Assembly: GCA_913061095.1 (NCBI GenBank)
Contig: CAJXVM010000018.1
Coordinates: forward strand, 36,828 to 100,827
Direction: 5' to 3'
DNA from: an uncultured Ignavibacteria bacterium
GTDB lineage: Bacteria > Bacteroidota > Ignavibacteria > SZUA-365
Length of the DNA stretch: 64,000 nt
Below the pieces are notes generated by a model. The model did no database searches. It worked only from the letters and a program-made list of their open reading frames with translations, and was not told the DNA's origin. A program made the translations under genes and the position numbers. Below, piece after piece: positions 29,711 through 39,497 of this stretch (position 1 is the stretch's first letter; every line of letters begins with the position of its first letter).

Positions 29711-30237
29711 AAACCTACGGCATGATCGCGGAATTCTCCTCTCCCGCGGCCCTGATGGATGCCGCGAAGCAGGTCCGCACCGCTGGATACAGCAAGTTCG
29801 ACTGCCATTCGCCATTCCCCATTCACGGGATGGACGAGGCGATGGGACTGAAGCGCTCGCCGGTCGGCTACATTGTCGGCGGCATGGCCGCGCTCGGCGC
29901 GGTGATCGGCTTCTCTCTGCAGACCTGGGTCACCACCGACGCGTACCCTCTCGTCATCAGCGGCAAACCGTTGTTCAGCTGGCAGGCCTACATCATCATC
30001 ACCTTTGCGCTGTTCGTGCTCTTCGGTGCGTTCGGCGCGGTGATCGGCATGTTCCGCCTCAACCGCTTGCCGCGGCTGCATCACCCGCTGTTCTACTCCG
30101 AGCAGTTCGCCCGCGTCACCGACGACGGCTTCATGCTGCACATCGAAGCGGACGACACGCAATTCGACGAGGAGAAGACGGAAGCATTTCTCGCATCCGT
30201 CGGCGGAACGAACATCGAGCTGGTACGAGGTGCATGA
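29707..30237 (+). CDS. actD: alternative complex III subunit D (DUF3341)
   Basis: 176 residues, overlapping actC by four bases. A short soluble N-terminus ([15 protein letters not shown]) with a ferredoxin-like helix-strand pattern precedes two membrane helices (residues about 55-75 and 95-118) and a soluble tail. This is the DUF3341 ActD arrangement. ActD is a structural subunit of the membrane part. It contains [11 protein letters not shown], a typical segment of the family. Confidence 0.93.
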   Translation: MKTYGMIAEFSSPAALMDAAKQVRTAGYSKFDCHSPFPIHGMDEAMGLKRSPVGYIVGGMAALGAVIGFSLQTWVTTDAYPLVISGKPLFSWQAYIIITFALFVLFGAFGAVIGMFRLNRLPRLHHPLFYSEQFARVTDDGFMLHIEADDTQFDEEKTEAFLASVGGTNIELVRGA

Positions 30238-30935
30238 TGAAAACACGCGTTCATATCCTTCCCGTCATCGCAGCCGCCGCGCTGCTGCTCGCCGGCTGCC
30301 GCGGCTCGACATCCGAAGATCCGCCCATTCATCCCAATCCCAACATGGATACGCAGGAGAAGTACGTCGCCCAGCGCGCGAGTTCCTTCTTCGCAGACGG
30401 CAAGGCCATGCGCACGCCTCCCGCGGGCACCGTCGCGCGCGGCCACCTGCACGAGGACGTCGGCTACTTCACCGGCAGAAATCCCGACAGCAGCTTTGTC
30501 GGGGGGCTGCCTTTTACCGTGACCGAGACCGTACTGAAACGAGGCGCAGAGCGCTTCACGATTTTCTGCGGTCCCTGCCACGGCGTCACCGGCGACGGCA
30601 AGGGCAACATCATGGAGTACAAGTACCCGATTCCCCCGACGTCGCTGTACGAACAGAAAGTCTATGACATGGCGGACGGCAACATCTACGAAGTCATTTC
30701 AAACGGCATCCGCAACATGCCGTCGTACCGCCAGCAGATTCCGCCCGACGACCGCTGGCATATCGTCGCCCATGTGCGCGCCCTGCAGGCACAGGGCACA
30801 CCGGTCGCCTCGACACCCATGCCGGGCGCGGCGGCCGACACCACGCAGACGGGCGATGCCGCCACCGACGGCGGCGCGCAGCAGTCCGCTGCCACACAAT
30901 CCATGGAAACGAACACGACTGAAACAGCACAGTAA
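30237..30935 (+). CDS. actE: alternative complex III subunit E, monohaem cytochrome c lipoprotein
   Basis: 232 residues from the second of two adjacent ATGs (30237), which puts GAGG six bases upstream; 30234 is equally in frame. The lipobox is LLLAGC (Cys about 18). A single haem site, CGPCH, sits near residue 115 in a class I cytochrome fold with the axial Met in RNMPSYRQQ. The Ala/Thr/Gln-rich tail of about 40 residues is low complexity. ActE passes electrons out of alternative complex III to the oxidase or a soluble carrier. Confidence 0.93.
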   Translation: MKTRVHILPVIAAAALLLAGCRGSTSEDPPIHPNPNMDTQEKYVAQRASSFFADGKAMRTPPAGTVARGHLHEDVGYFTGRNPDSSFVGGLPFTVTETVLKRGAERFTIFCGPCHGVTGDGKGNIMEYKYPIPPTSLYEQKVYDMADGNIYEVISNGIRNMPSYRQQIPPDDRWHIVAHVRALQAQGTPVASTPMPGAAADTTQTGDAATDGGAQQSAATQSMETNTTETAQ

Positions 30936-30941
30936 GGACTC

Positions 30942-32126
30942 ATGGCCGCAATCGATTCACAGACCTACACGTTTACCGACAGGGGACGCTTCGGCATCGC
31001 CGCGCTGGGCGCAGGTGTGCTGGGCGTGGTCCTCACGGTGATCGGTGCCTTCACCGACACGCACACCTTCTTCGCGTCGTGGCTGACGGCATTCGCGTTC
31101 TGGGCGACCATCGTCCTCGGAGCGCTGTTCTTTGTCATGCTCCAGCACGCCACCGGGGCAGTCTGGAGCGTCGTGACACGGCGCGCGGCGGAAGCGATGA
31201 GCATGACGCTGCCACTGCTGCTGCTGTGCTTCATCCCGCTGCTCTTCGGCCTGCACGATCTGTTTCACTGGACGCACGCCGAGGAAGTCGCCACTGATCA
31301 CCTGCTGCAGTGGAAATCGCCGTATCTCAACACGACGTTTTTCATCATCCGCGCCGCGGTGTACTTCGCCGCCTGGATCGGTCTCGCGTGGGGGCTCAAC
31401 CGCCTTTCTCTTGCACAGGACCGCGACCAGAATCCGGCGCACACGCTGACCCTGCGCAAGCTCAGTGCGGGCGGGCTGTTCCTGTTCGCCTTCACGCTGA
31501 CCTTCGCGGCCTTCGACTGGCTGATGAGCCTCGAGCCGCACTGGTACTCGACCATTTTCGGCGTGTATGTATTCACCGGCGGATTCCTGACATCCATGGC
31601 GGTGCTGGTCCTGTTTTTCCAGTTCCTGCGCGGCGCCAACATCCTCTCGGATGAAGTGACCACCGACCACTACCATGACTTCGGGCGCATGCTGTTCGCC
31701 TTCACCGTTTTCTGGGCCTACATCGGCGCATCGCAGTATTACCTGATCTGGTACGCCAACCTGCCCGAGGAAACGATGTGGTATCTGGCGCGCTGGGAAC
31801 ACGGCTGGTACGTCGTCAGCCTGCTGCTGATCTTCGGCCACTTCGTGATTCCCTTCGTCACGCTGCTGTTCTTCCGCCTCAAGCGCAACCTGACCGTGCT
31901 GCGCTTCATCGCGGTGCTGCTGATCGTCATGCATTTCGTGGACATATTCTGGCTGGTCATGCCGACGTTTTCCGACGGCGGAGTGCATTTTTCGTGGATG
32001 CATCTGACCGCGGTCATCGGCATCGGCGGTCTCGTGCTCTGGCTGTTCTGGACGCGTTACACCGCAAACCGCGCCATCCCCGTGTACGACCCGAAACTGG
32101 AGGATTCCATCGCGCACCGCGTCTGA
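30942..32126 (+). CDS. actF: alternative complex III subunit F, integral membrane protein
   Basis: 394 residues. About ten hydrophobic helices with short loops, paralogous in style to ActC. Typical family segments are FVMLQHATGAVWSVVTRR, LMSLEPHWYSTIFGVYVFTGGF and GASQYYLIWYANLPEET. ActF is the second NrfD-like subunit of alternative complex III and may hold a proton channel. It starts 6 bp after actE and ends the act gene set. Confidence 0.93.
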   Translation: MAAIDSQTYTFTDRGRFGIAALGAGVLGVVLTVIGAFTDTHTFFASWLTAFAFWATIVLGALFFVMLQHATGAVWSVVTRRAAEAMSMTLPLLLLCFIPLLFGLHDLFHWTHAEEVATDHLLQWKSPYLNTTFFIIRAAVYFAAWIGLAWGLNRLSLAQDRDQNPAHTLTLRKLSAGGLFLFAFTLTFAAFDWLMSLEPHWYSTIFGVYVFTGGFLTSMAVLVLFFQFLRGANILSDEVTTDHYHDFGRMLFAFTVFWAYIGASQYYLIWYANLPEETMWYLARWEHGWYVVSLLLIFGHFVIPFVTLLFFRLKRNLTVLRFIAVLLIVMHFVDIFWLVMPTFSDGGVHFSWMHLTAVIGIGGLVLWLFWTRYTANRAIPVYDPKLEDSIAHRV

Positions 32127-32224
32127 CGCGCATCCGCGCGGGAGGCACGCATCGCGTCACTCAAGGATGACGCAACCGGCGTCGCCCCGCATTCGACGCG
32201 AAACGGATTCATGAAGCACTGACC

Positions 32225-34681
32225 ATGATCAACGTCAAACCGCTGAACATACCGGACGATAACGCGCCAGGCGACAGCCCGCCGAACGGAGAGGTACTCT
32301 GCTACCACTGCGGCGACGTATGCGACGGCACCGACATCGCCATCGGTGACAGGTATTTCTGCTGCAACGGCTGCAAGACCGTCTACGAGCTGCTCGCGGA
32401 GAAGGATCTCTGCGACTACTACGATATCGACGAGCAGCGAAGCAGTAAGAGTCCGAAAGACGAGGTTTACGAACATCGCTACGACTACCTCGACGATCCC
32501 TCCATCGTCGATCAGCTGATCGACTTCTCCGACGGCGACATGCGCATGGCGACATTCAAAGTGCCTTCGATGCACTGCAGTTCCTGCATCTGGCTGCTCG
32601 AGCGCCTGCATTCGCTCAATCCCGGCGTCATCAGTTCGCGCGTGAATTTCCCACGCAAGGAAGCCACAGTCACGTGGAACGCCGGGAAGATCAGCCTGCG
32701 CGAAGTGGTCATGCTCATGGCCTCGGTGGGCTACGAACCGTACATCAGCCTGCAGGACGTGGCGGAAAAGCGCAAAAGCGTCACCGATAAAAAACTGTAC
32801 TACCGCATCGGCGTCGCGGGATTCGCCTTCGGGAACATCATGCTGCTCAGTTTCCCCGAGTACCTCGCCTCCGACGCAAGCATCGAGCCGGTGTTCCGCA
32901 TATTCTTCCGCTACCTGAACGTCCTGCTCGCGCTGCCGGTCTTTTTCTACAGCAGCAGTGAGTACTTCAAATCGGCCTGGGCCGGACTCAAGCAGCGCTT
33001 CCTGAACATCGACGTGCCGATATCACTCGGTATCATCATGCTGTTCAGCCGCAGCATCTACGAAATCGCGACGCACACCGGACCGGGTTTCCTCGACTCC
33101 TTCACCGGCCTGGTTTTCTTCCTGCTCATCGGCAAGATTTTCCAGAAGAAAAGCTACGACTCGCTCAACTTCGACCGCGATTTCCGCTCGTACTTTCCGC
33201 TCTCCGTCGCCGTGCGCGAGGACGGCCACGAACGCACGATTCCGCTGACCCGTCTCGCGGTCGGCGACCGCATCGTCATCCGCAACCAGGAACTGGTGCC
33301 GGCCGACGCCGTGCTGCTGCGCGGCGAGGCCAACATCGATTACAGCTTCGTCACCGGCGAGGCCGACCTGATCGCAAAGAAAAGCGGTGATCGCATCCAC
33401 GCGGGTGGACGCCAGGTCGGCCAGGCCGTCGAGCTCGAAGTCGTCAAGGAGATCGAGCAGAGCTACCTGACCCGGCTGTGGAACAACGACATTTTCACCA
33501 AGCCCTCGGCGGGCTATCTCACGGCGCTGGTCGACCGCATCAGCAAGCACTTCACCGCCGTCGTGCTGCTGATCGCCTTCGGCGCGTCCGCGTTCTGGCT
33601 GACCGTCGACGTGTCGGTTGCCACGACCGTGTTCACCGCGGTGCTTATCGTCGCCTGTCCATGCGCGCTCGCGCTGTCGTCACCCTTCGCGCTCGGTTCG
33701 GCGCAGCGCATCTACGGCAACCGCGATTTTTACATCAAGAACACCGAGACCGTCGAGGCGCTTTCGCGTATCGACACCATCGTCTTCGACAAGACCGGCA
33801 CGCTCACGCAGACCCGCACGGCGCATGTGCGCTGGCACGGACCGGCGCTCGGCGAGGAGGAACGCGCGGCGGTCAAGTCGCTGCTGCGGCAGAGCACGCA
33901 CACACTCAGCCGCCAGGTGTTCGCTTCGCTGACCGGCGACGTAACGCATGCGGTCGACGACTACCGTGAGGTGCCGGGGAAAGGCATCGAGGGCGTCGTC
34001 GACGGACGGCGTGTCACGATCGGTTCGGTCGAGTGGGCATGGCGGGAGGATGCGGCCGTGGTGGACGCCGGCACGACGGCGGTCTACGTCGCGCTGGACG
34101 GCGCACCGCGCGGACACTTCACCGTGCCCAACCTGTACCGCGAGGGACTCACGGAACTCGTCACGTCGCTGAAGCCGCATTACCGGCTCGTCATTCTCTC
34201 CGGCGACAGCTCGCGCGAAGAGGCGCGGCTGCGCACGGTGTTCGGCGACGACGTGCCCATGCATTTCAATCAGACGCCGGAAGACAAGCTCGCGTACGTG
34301 CAGGAGCTGCGCGCAGAGGACCGTCATGTGATGATGGTCGGCGACGGGCTCAACGACGCCGGCGCCCTGAAAGCCGCCGATGTCGGCATCTCCATTTCGG
34401 AGAACATCAACACGTTTTCGCCGGCCTGTGACGGCATTCTCTCTGCCGACCGGTTTCCGCTGTTCGACCGCCTGCTGCGCTTCGCGCGCACCAGCGTCGC
34501 CATCGTGAAAGTGAGCTTCGGCATTTCATTTGCGTACAACGTCATCGGGCTTTCGTTCGCCGTGGCGGGGATGCTCTCGCCGCTGGTATCGGCCGTGCTC
34601 ATGCCCGTCAGCTCGGTGTCGGTCGTCGCCTTCACCACGATCGCCACGCGACTGATGGCGCGGCGGAAAGGGCTGATGTAA
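32225..34681 (+). CDS. ccoI: copper-exporting P1B-type ATPase for cbb3 oxidase assembly
   Basis: 818 residues. The N-terminus has a cysteine-rich metal-binding module (CYHCG, CCNGC) and an HMA domain with CSSC (118-121). The ATPase core has the transmembrane CPC (about residue 478), TGEAD in the actuator domain, DKTGTLT (phosphorylated Asp about 521) and GDGLNDAGAL. These features and the cytochrome oxidase neighbours identify CcoI/FixI, which supplies copper for the CuB site. It starts the second half of the respiratory locus, 98 bp after actF. Confidence 0.94.
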   Translation: MINVKPLNIPDDNAPGDSPPNGEVLCYHCGDVCDGTDIAIGDRYFCCNGCKTVYELLAEKDLCDYYDIDEQRSSKSPKDEVYEHRYDYLDDPSIVDQLIDFSDGDMRMATFKVPSMHCSSCIWLLERLHSLNPGVISSRVNFPRKEATVTWNAGKISLREVVMLMASVGYEPYISLQDVAEKRKSVTDKKLYYRIGVAGFAFGNIMLLSFPEYLASDASIEPVFRIFFRYLNVLLALPVFFYSSSEYFKSAWAGLKQRFLNIDVPISLGIIMLFSRSIYEIATHTGPGFLDSFTGLVFFLLIGKIFQKKSYDSLNFDRDFRSYFPLSVAVREDGHERTIPLTRLAVGDRIVIRNQELVPADAVLLRGEANIDYSFVTGEADLIAKKSGDRIHAGGRQVGQAVELEVVKEIEQSYLTRLWNNDIFTKPSAGYLTALVDRISKHFTAVVLLIAFGASAFWLTVDVSVATTVFTAVLIVACPCALALSSPFALGSAQRIYGNRDFYIKNTETVEALSRIDTIVFDKTGTLTQTRTAHVRWHGPALGEEERAAVKSLLRQSTHTLSRQVFASLTGDVTHAVDDYREVPGKGIEGVVDGRRVTIGSVEWAWREDAAVVDAGTTAVYVALDGAPRGHFTVPNLYREGLTELVTSLKPHYRLVILSGDSSREEARLRTVFGDDVPMHFNQTPEDKLAYVQELRAEDRHVMMVGDGLNDAGALKAADVGISISENINTFSPACDGILSADRFPLFDRLLRFARTSVAIVKVSFGISFAYNVIGLSFAVAGMLSPLVSAVLMPVSSVSVVAFTTIATRLMARRKGLM

Positions 34682-34682
34682 C

Positions 34683-34922
34683 ATGTACATCATGTTCGTG
34701 CTCATCGGCTTCAGCCTGCTGGTCGCATTGACCTTCCTCGGGCTCTACCTCTGGGCGGTGCGCACCGGACAGTTCGACGACAAGTACACGCCCTCGGTGC
34801 GCATGCTCTTCGACGACGGAACGAAGCCACGCGAGGCGAACGGCAGTGAGCCGCATGAAGAGGATGGAGACAAGGATTCAAACGAACGAACGAATACAGG
34901 AGATCGCTCGAATGGAAGTTGA
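34683..34922 (+). CDS. ccoS: cbb3-type cytochrome oxidase assembly protein CcoS
   Basis: 79 residues, one base after ccoI. It has one membrane helix (residues 3-26) followed by the family signature FLGLYLWAVRTGQFDD, then a polar acidic tail longer than usual. CcoS is needed to insert haem and copper into CcoN. The 3' end overlaps the ccoNO start by 11 bases. Confidence 0.92.
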   Translation: MYIMFVLIGFSLLVALTFLGLYLWAVRTGQFDDKYTPSVRMLFDDGTKPREANGSEPHEEDGDKDSNERTNTGDRSNGS

Positions 34923-37023
34923 AAAATTCCGGTATGACAACCAGATCGTCCGTCTGTTCTTTTTCGCGACGGTGTTCTGGGGGATCATCGGTTTTATCGC
35001 CGGACTCACCGCGGCGCTGGAGCTGCCCTTCCCCTGGGTGAATTTCAGTGCGGCCACCACCTTCGGCCGTCTGCGTCCGGTACACACGAACGCGGTCATT
35101 TTCGCCTTTGTCGGCAACGGCATTTTCCTCGGGTACTATTATTCCATCCAGCGCCTGCTGAAGACGCGCAATTACAGCGACCTGCTCTCGCGCATCCACT
35201 TCTGGGGATGGCAGCTGATCATCGTCGCCGCCGCGATCACGCTCTTCGCCGGCTTCACTACCTCGAAGGAATACGCCGAACTCGAGTGGCCGATCGACAT
35301 CGCGATCGCCGTCATCTGGGTTGTCTGGGGATGGAACATGATCGGCACCATCCTGCGACGGCGTGAGCGTCACATGTACGTGGCCATCTGGTTCTACATA
35401 TCCACCTTTGTCACCGTGGCGGTGCTGCACATCGTCAATTCCTTTGAAATCCCGGTGACATTCATGAAAAGCTACTCGCTGTACGCCGGCGTGCAGGATG
35501 CGCTGGTACAGTGGTGGTACGGGCACAACGCGGTGGCCTTCTTCCTGACGACGCCGTATCTCGGGCTGATGTACTACTTCGTACCGAAAGCGGCCAATCG
35601 TCCGATTTACTCCTACAAGCTGTCCATCATCCACTTCTGGGCACTGATTTTCATTTACATCTGGGCCGGTCCCCATCACCTGCTGTACTCTGCAACACCC
35701 GAGTGGGCGCAGTCGCTGGGCACCGTGTTCTCCATCATGCTCATCGCGCCCAGCTGGGGCGGCATGCTCAACGGCCTGCTGACGCTGCGCGGCGCGTGGG
35801 ACACCGTGCGCAAGGATCCCGTGCTGAAATTCCTCGTCGTGGCCATTACCGCATACGGCATGGCGACGTTCGAGGGACCGATGCTGTCGATCAAGGGTGT
35901 CAACGCACTGTCGCATTTCACCGACTGGACCATCGCGCACGTGCACGTGGGCGCACTGGGATGGAACGGCTTCCTGACCTTCGGCATGATCTACTGGGTG
36001 GTGCCGCGGCTGTGGAAGACAAAGCTGTACTCGATCAAGCTCGCCAACTGGCATTTCTGGATCGGCACGCTGGGCATCCTGTTCTACGTCATCCCGATGT
36101 ACTGGAGCGGGATTACGCAGGGACTCATGTGGAAGCAGTTCACCCCCGACGGTCTTCTTCAGTATCCGAACTTCCTCGAAACCGTGCTGCAGCTCATCCC
36201 GATGCACATCATGCGCGCCATCGGCGGCACGCTGTACATCATCGGCGCGGTCATGATGATATACAACCTCTTCAAAACCGCGCGCGCCGGATCCTTCATG
36301 GCCGATGAAGAGGCCGAGGCGCCGCCGCTCCGCGCACAGATCGAGCACGACGACAAGACATACTGGGGCCATCGCTGGCTGGAGAGCCGTCCGATCCGCT
36401 TCACCATCCTCGCCGTCGTGGCCATTCTCATCGGATCGGCCATCGGTAACCTGCCGATGTTCGTGGTGGAGTCGAACATCCCCACGATCGCGAGCGTCAA
36501 GCCATACACACCGCTGGAACTGGAGGGACGCGACATTTACATCCGTGAGGGCTGCGTGGGCTGTCACTCGCAGCTCATCCGTCCCTTCCGCAACGAGACC
36601 GAGCGCTACGGCACGTATTCGAAGGCCGGGGAATACGTGTACGATCACCCCTTCCTGTGGGGATCGAAGCGCACGGGGCCCGACCTCTGGCGTGTGGGAC
36701 GCAAGTATCCCGATGCCTGGCATTACAATCACATGTACGATCCGACCTCCATGTCGCCGGGATCGATCATGCCGCCCTATCCGTGGCATATCGAGAACGA
36801 CCTCGATTACAGCAACATCGAGGCGAAAATCAGCGCCCTGCGCAGCATCGGCGTCCCCTATCCGGAGGGCTACGAACAGCAGGCCCGTGCCGATCTGCGG
36901 AAACAGGCCGAAGGCATCGCGCAGGGGCTCGACGCCGCCGGCATCCGGACGGCGTGGAACAAGGAAATCATTGCGCTGACCGCGTACCTGCAGCGGCTCG
37001 GCACCGACATTCGAGCGGACTGA
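34912..37023 (+). CDS. ccoNO: cbb3-type cytochrome c oxidase, fused subunits I and II (CcoN-CcoO)
   Basis: 703 residues from the ATG at 34912 (GGAG nine bases upstream), overlapping ccoS. Residues about 10-470 are CcoN, a haem-copper oxidase with twelve or more helices and histidine ligands in RPVHTNAV, WYGHNAV, WAGPHHLLY and IAHVHVGALGWNG. A linker and one helix lead into CcoO (about 525-700), a periplasmic monohaem cytochrome with EGCVGCHSQLIRPF. Elsewhere these are usually two proteins; fused forms are known in Bacteroidetes. This is the oxygen-reducing core. Confidence 0.95.
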   Translation: MEVEKFRYDNQIVRLFFFATVFWGIIGFIAGLTAALELPFPWVNFSAATTFGRLRPVHTNAVIFAFVGNGIFLGYYYSIQRLLKTRNYSDLLSRIHFWGWQLIIVAAAITLFAGFTTSKEYAELEWPIDIAIAVIWVVWGWNMIGTILRRRERHMYVAIWFYISTFVTVAVLHIVNSFEIPVTFMKSYSLYAGVQDALVQWWYGHNAVAFFLTTPYLGLMYYFVPKAANRPIYSYKLSIIHFWALIFIYIWAGPHHLLYSATPEWAQSLGTVFSIMLIAPSWGGMLNGLLTLRGAWDTVRKDPVLKFLVVAITAYGMATFEGPMLSIKGVNALSHFTDWTIAHVHVGALGWNGFLTFGMIYWVVPRLWKTKLYSIKLANWHFWIGTLGILFYVIPMYWSGITQGLMWKQFTPDGLLQYPNFLETVLQLIPMHIMRAIGGTLYIIGAVMMIYNLFKTARAGSFMADEEAEAPPLRAQIEHDDKTYWGHRWLESRPIRFTILAVVAILIGSAIGNLPMFVVESNIPTIASVKPYTPLELEGRDIYIREGCVGCHSQLIRPFRNETERYGTYSKAGEYVYDHPFLWGSKRTGPDLWRVGRKYPDAWHYNHMYDPTSMSPGSIMPPYPWHIENDLDYSNIEAKISALRSIGVPYPEGYEQQARADLRKQAEGIAQGLDAAGIRTAWNKEIIALTAYLQRLGTDIRAD

Positions 37024-37035
37024 CGGAGCGCATAC

Positions 37036-37242
37036 GTGTTCAAGAAGCTCGTTGATTTTTCATCCTATGAAGTCCTCGGCATCGCCACGACGGTGCTGTT
37101 CTTCATCGCCTTTGTGGCGATTATTATCCGTGCGCTCGTGCTGAAAAAATCCTATACTGAGGAAATGGAGCAGCTGCCGCTCGATGACGGCACCGAGCGT
37201 GACGACACTGAAAACGATCACGACGTCGATACAAAGGAATAG
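37036..37242 (+). CDS. ccoQ: cbb3-type oxidase small subunit CcoQ
   Basis: 68 residues from a GTG. One membrane helix (ATTVLFFIAFVAIIIRALV) is followed by a charged, Asp/Glu-rich tail. Size, topology and position between ccoNO and ccoP fit CcoQ. The sequence itself is too short for a firm family call. Confidence 0.8.
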   Translation: MFKKLVDFSSYEVLGIATTVLFFIAFVAIIIRALVLKKSYTEEMEQLPLDDGTERDDTENDHDVDTKE

Positions 37243-37244
37243 TC

Positions 37245-38045
37245 ATGGCGAAGAACGAACCCCGGGATGAACTGCTCAATCACGATTTTGACGGCATCCA
37301 GGAATACGACAACCAGCTGCCGGGATGGTGGAAGAACCTCTTCTACCTGACCATCGTATTCGCGGTCATCTACCTGCTGTACTTCCACGTCTTCAGCGTG
37401 GGCGACCTGCAGAAGGTGAGTTATCTGAAGGACATAGATCCCGACTACGTGCCCTCCCCGCAGGATCAGGAAGGCGCGGTATTCGATGCGTACCGGGCGC
37501 CGGTGTATGCCGCATCCGAGCAGCGTACCCCCTTTGACCGGGCGCAGGCGAACGCCGAAGCGTACGAGCGATTCGAACAGAACATGCTCGAGGCCATGCG
37601 CAACGCCGATGCCGCGCAGCTCGCGCGCCTGCAGGAGGACTTCCCCGCAATTTTCGAGGCTTACACCGCGCAGGGCGGCAGACTGCCGGCGGGCGTCGCG
37701 GCCGCGGAAGCCGAAGCCGCCACGATTTCCGAACCCATCACCGACGCGGCCATCCTTGCCGGTGCGAAAGACCTGTTCGGACAGCATTGCGCGACCTGTC
37801 ACGGCGACGCCGGGCAGGGCGGCATCGGACCCAACCTGACCGACGAATACTGGCTGCACGGGGCAAAGATCGCCAACGTCGTGCGCGTCATCCAGAAAGG
37901 CATCCCCGCCAAGGGGATGATCGCCTGGGAGAAGACGCTGAGTCCCGACGAGATCAACGCCATGGCCAGCTTCGTACTCGTGGAGCTGCAGGGCAGCAAT
38001 CCCCCGAATCCCAAGGCACCCGAGGGTGACAAAGTTTCGGAATAG
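37245..38045 (+). CDS. ccoP: cbb3-type oxidase subunit III CcoP, single-haem form
   Basis: 266 residues. The N-terminus has the CcoP signature (HDFDGIQEYDNQLPGWW) and one membrane helix (about 31-50). A roughly 120-residue Ala/Glu-rich helical region follows, then one class I cytochrome c domain with CATCH (about residue 183) and the axial Met in GMIAW. Classical CcoP has two cytochrome domains; only one CXXCH is present here, and the place of the first domain is taken by the helical linker. Confidence 0.92.
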   Translation: MAKNEPRDELLNHDFDGIQEYDNQLPGWWKNLFYLTIVFAVIYLLYFHVFSVGDLQKVSYLKDIDPDYVPSPQDQEGAVFDAYRAPVYAASEQRTPFDRAQANAEAYERFEQNMLEAMRNADAAQLARLQEDFPAIFEAYTAQGGRLPAGVAAAEAEAATISEPITDAAILAGAKDLFGQHCATCHGDAGQGGIGPNLTDEYWLHGAKIANVVRVIQKGIPAKGMIAWEKTLSPDEINAMASFVLVELQGSNPPNPKAPEGDKVSE

Positions 38046-38066
38046 AGCTGAAAGGTAACGACGCAC

Positions 38067-39485
38067 ATGCAGAACGAACCGGATGCCCAGGATTTCCTGG
38101 AGGAAGTAACGTTCCGGGACCGCATCGCGACGGTCGACGAAGAGGGAAAACGCAACTGGATTTATCCCAAGAAGCCCTCGGGGAATTTCTACCGCTGGCG
38201 CACCTACGTGAGCTGGGTGCTGCTCGCGTTTCTTTTCCTCGCACCCTTCATCCGCATCAACGGCGAGCAGCTGCTGCTGTTCAACATCCTCGAGCGAAAG
38301 TTCGTGCTCTTCGGCGTGACGTTCTGGCCCCAGGATTTCCATCTTTTCGTACTCATCATGATCGCGACGGTGGTATTCATTTTTCTGTTCACCGCCGTGT
38401 ACGGACGTATCTTCTGCGGGTGGATCTGTCCCCAGACCATCTTCATGGAAATGGTCTTCCGCAAGATCGAGTACCTGATCGAGGGTGACGCGAACCGACA
38501 GCGCGCGCTGAAATCCCAGCCGTGGAACGCGGAAAAGATCTTCAAGAAAACCCTCAAGCAGGGCATTTTCTTCGGACTGGCTTTCCTGATCAGCAATCTC
38601 TTCCTCTCTTACATCATCGGGATGGATGAGCTGCTGAAAATCGTCGTGGAGCCGCCGTCGCAGCACATAAGCGGCTTCATCGCGATCCTCCTGTTTTCGG
38701 GCGCGTTCTTTTTTGTGTTTTCATGGTTCCGCGAGCAGGTCTGCGTGCTCGTCTGTCCCTACGGCCGCCTTCAGTCGGTACTGCTCGACGACAATTCCGT
38801 GGTCATCTCCTACGACTTCGAGCGCGGCGAGCCGCGGAGGAAATTCCGGCGCAACGAACCGCGCGACGATGCGGGACATTGCGTGGACTGCCATCAGTGC
38901 GTGGTCGTGTGTCCGACCGGCATCGACATCCGCAATGGCACACAGCTCGAATGCGTCAACTGCACGGCCTGCATTGACGCCTGCAACATCGTCATGGACA
39001 AGGTGGGATATCCGCGCGGACTGATCCGCTACGCGTCGCACAACGCCATCGCGGAGGGCGACACACGCATCCTTACGCCGCGCGTCATCGGCTACACCGC
39101 CGTTCTGACACTGATCGTGGGCGTCCTGGTCTTCCTTTTCATCGCGCGCGCCGACGTGGAGACCACGATTCTGCGCGCCCCGGGCACGCTGTACCAGATG
39201 CAGGACGACGGCGACGTGCGCAATCTCTTCACGATCAGGGTCGTCAACAAGACCCGCGAGTCGCTGCCCATCGAATTGCGCCTTCTCAGCCACGAGGGCG
39301 AGATCAGCATCGTCGGCAGCAGCGACGTGGTCGCCGAGCCGACCAGTCTCGCGGAGACCGCATTTTTCATCGAACTGCCGGAGTCGGCGCTGAGCGGTGT
39401 CAAGACGCCGATCACTATCGGCGTGTTCTCCGACGGCCGCCTCCTCGAGGAGGTGGACACGGGTTTCATGGGTCCGGCACAATAG
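38067..39485 (+). CDS. ccoG: cbb3 oxidase accessory protein CcoG (ferredoxin-type)
   Basis: 472 residues with five or six membrane helices and a central pair of 4Fe-4S motifs: CVDCHQCVVVCPTGID and CVNCTACIDAC. The N-half has the FixG/CcoG signature FCGWICPQTIFMEMVFRKIEY. The C-terminal Ig-like domain (about 370-472) is also standard. CcoG is a cupric reductase-like maturation factor of cbb3 oxidase. It lies 21 bp after ccoP. Confidence 0.95.
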   Translation: MQNEPDAQDFLEEVTFRDRIATVDEEGKRNWIYPKKPSGNFYRWRTYVSWVLLAFLFLAPFIRINGEQLLLFNILERKFVLFGVTFWPQDFHLFVLIMIATVVFIFLFTAVYGRIFCGWICPQTIFMEMVFRKIEYLIEGDANRQRALKSQPWNAEKIFKKTLKQGIFFGLAFLISNLFLSYIIGMDELLKIVVEPPSQHISGFIAILLFSGAFFFVFSWFREQVCVLVCPYGRLQSVLLDDNSVVISYDFERGEPRRKFRRNEPRDDAGHCVDCHQCVVVCPTGIDIRNGTQLECVNCTACIDACNIVMDKVGYPRGLIRYASHNAIAEGDTRILTPRVIGYTAVLTLIVGVLVFLFIARADVETTILRAPGTLYQMQDDGDVRNLFTIRVVNKTRESLPIELRLLSHEGEISIVGSSDVVAEPTSLAETAFFIELPESALSGVKTPITIGVFSDGRLLEEVDTGFMGPAQ

Positions 39486-39497
39486 AAAGGCGCTGTA

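Noticed and set aside
37218..38666. 482-codon minus-strand frame opposite ccoP and ccoG
   Set aside because: It crosses two well-identified genes and their junction; composition is shadow-like.
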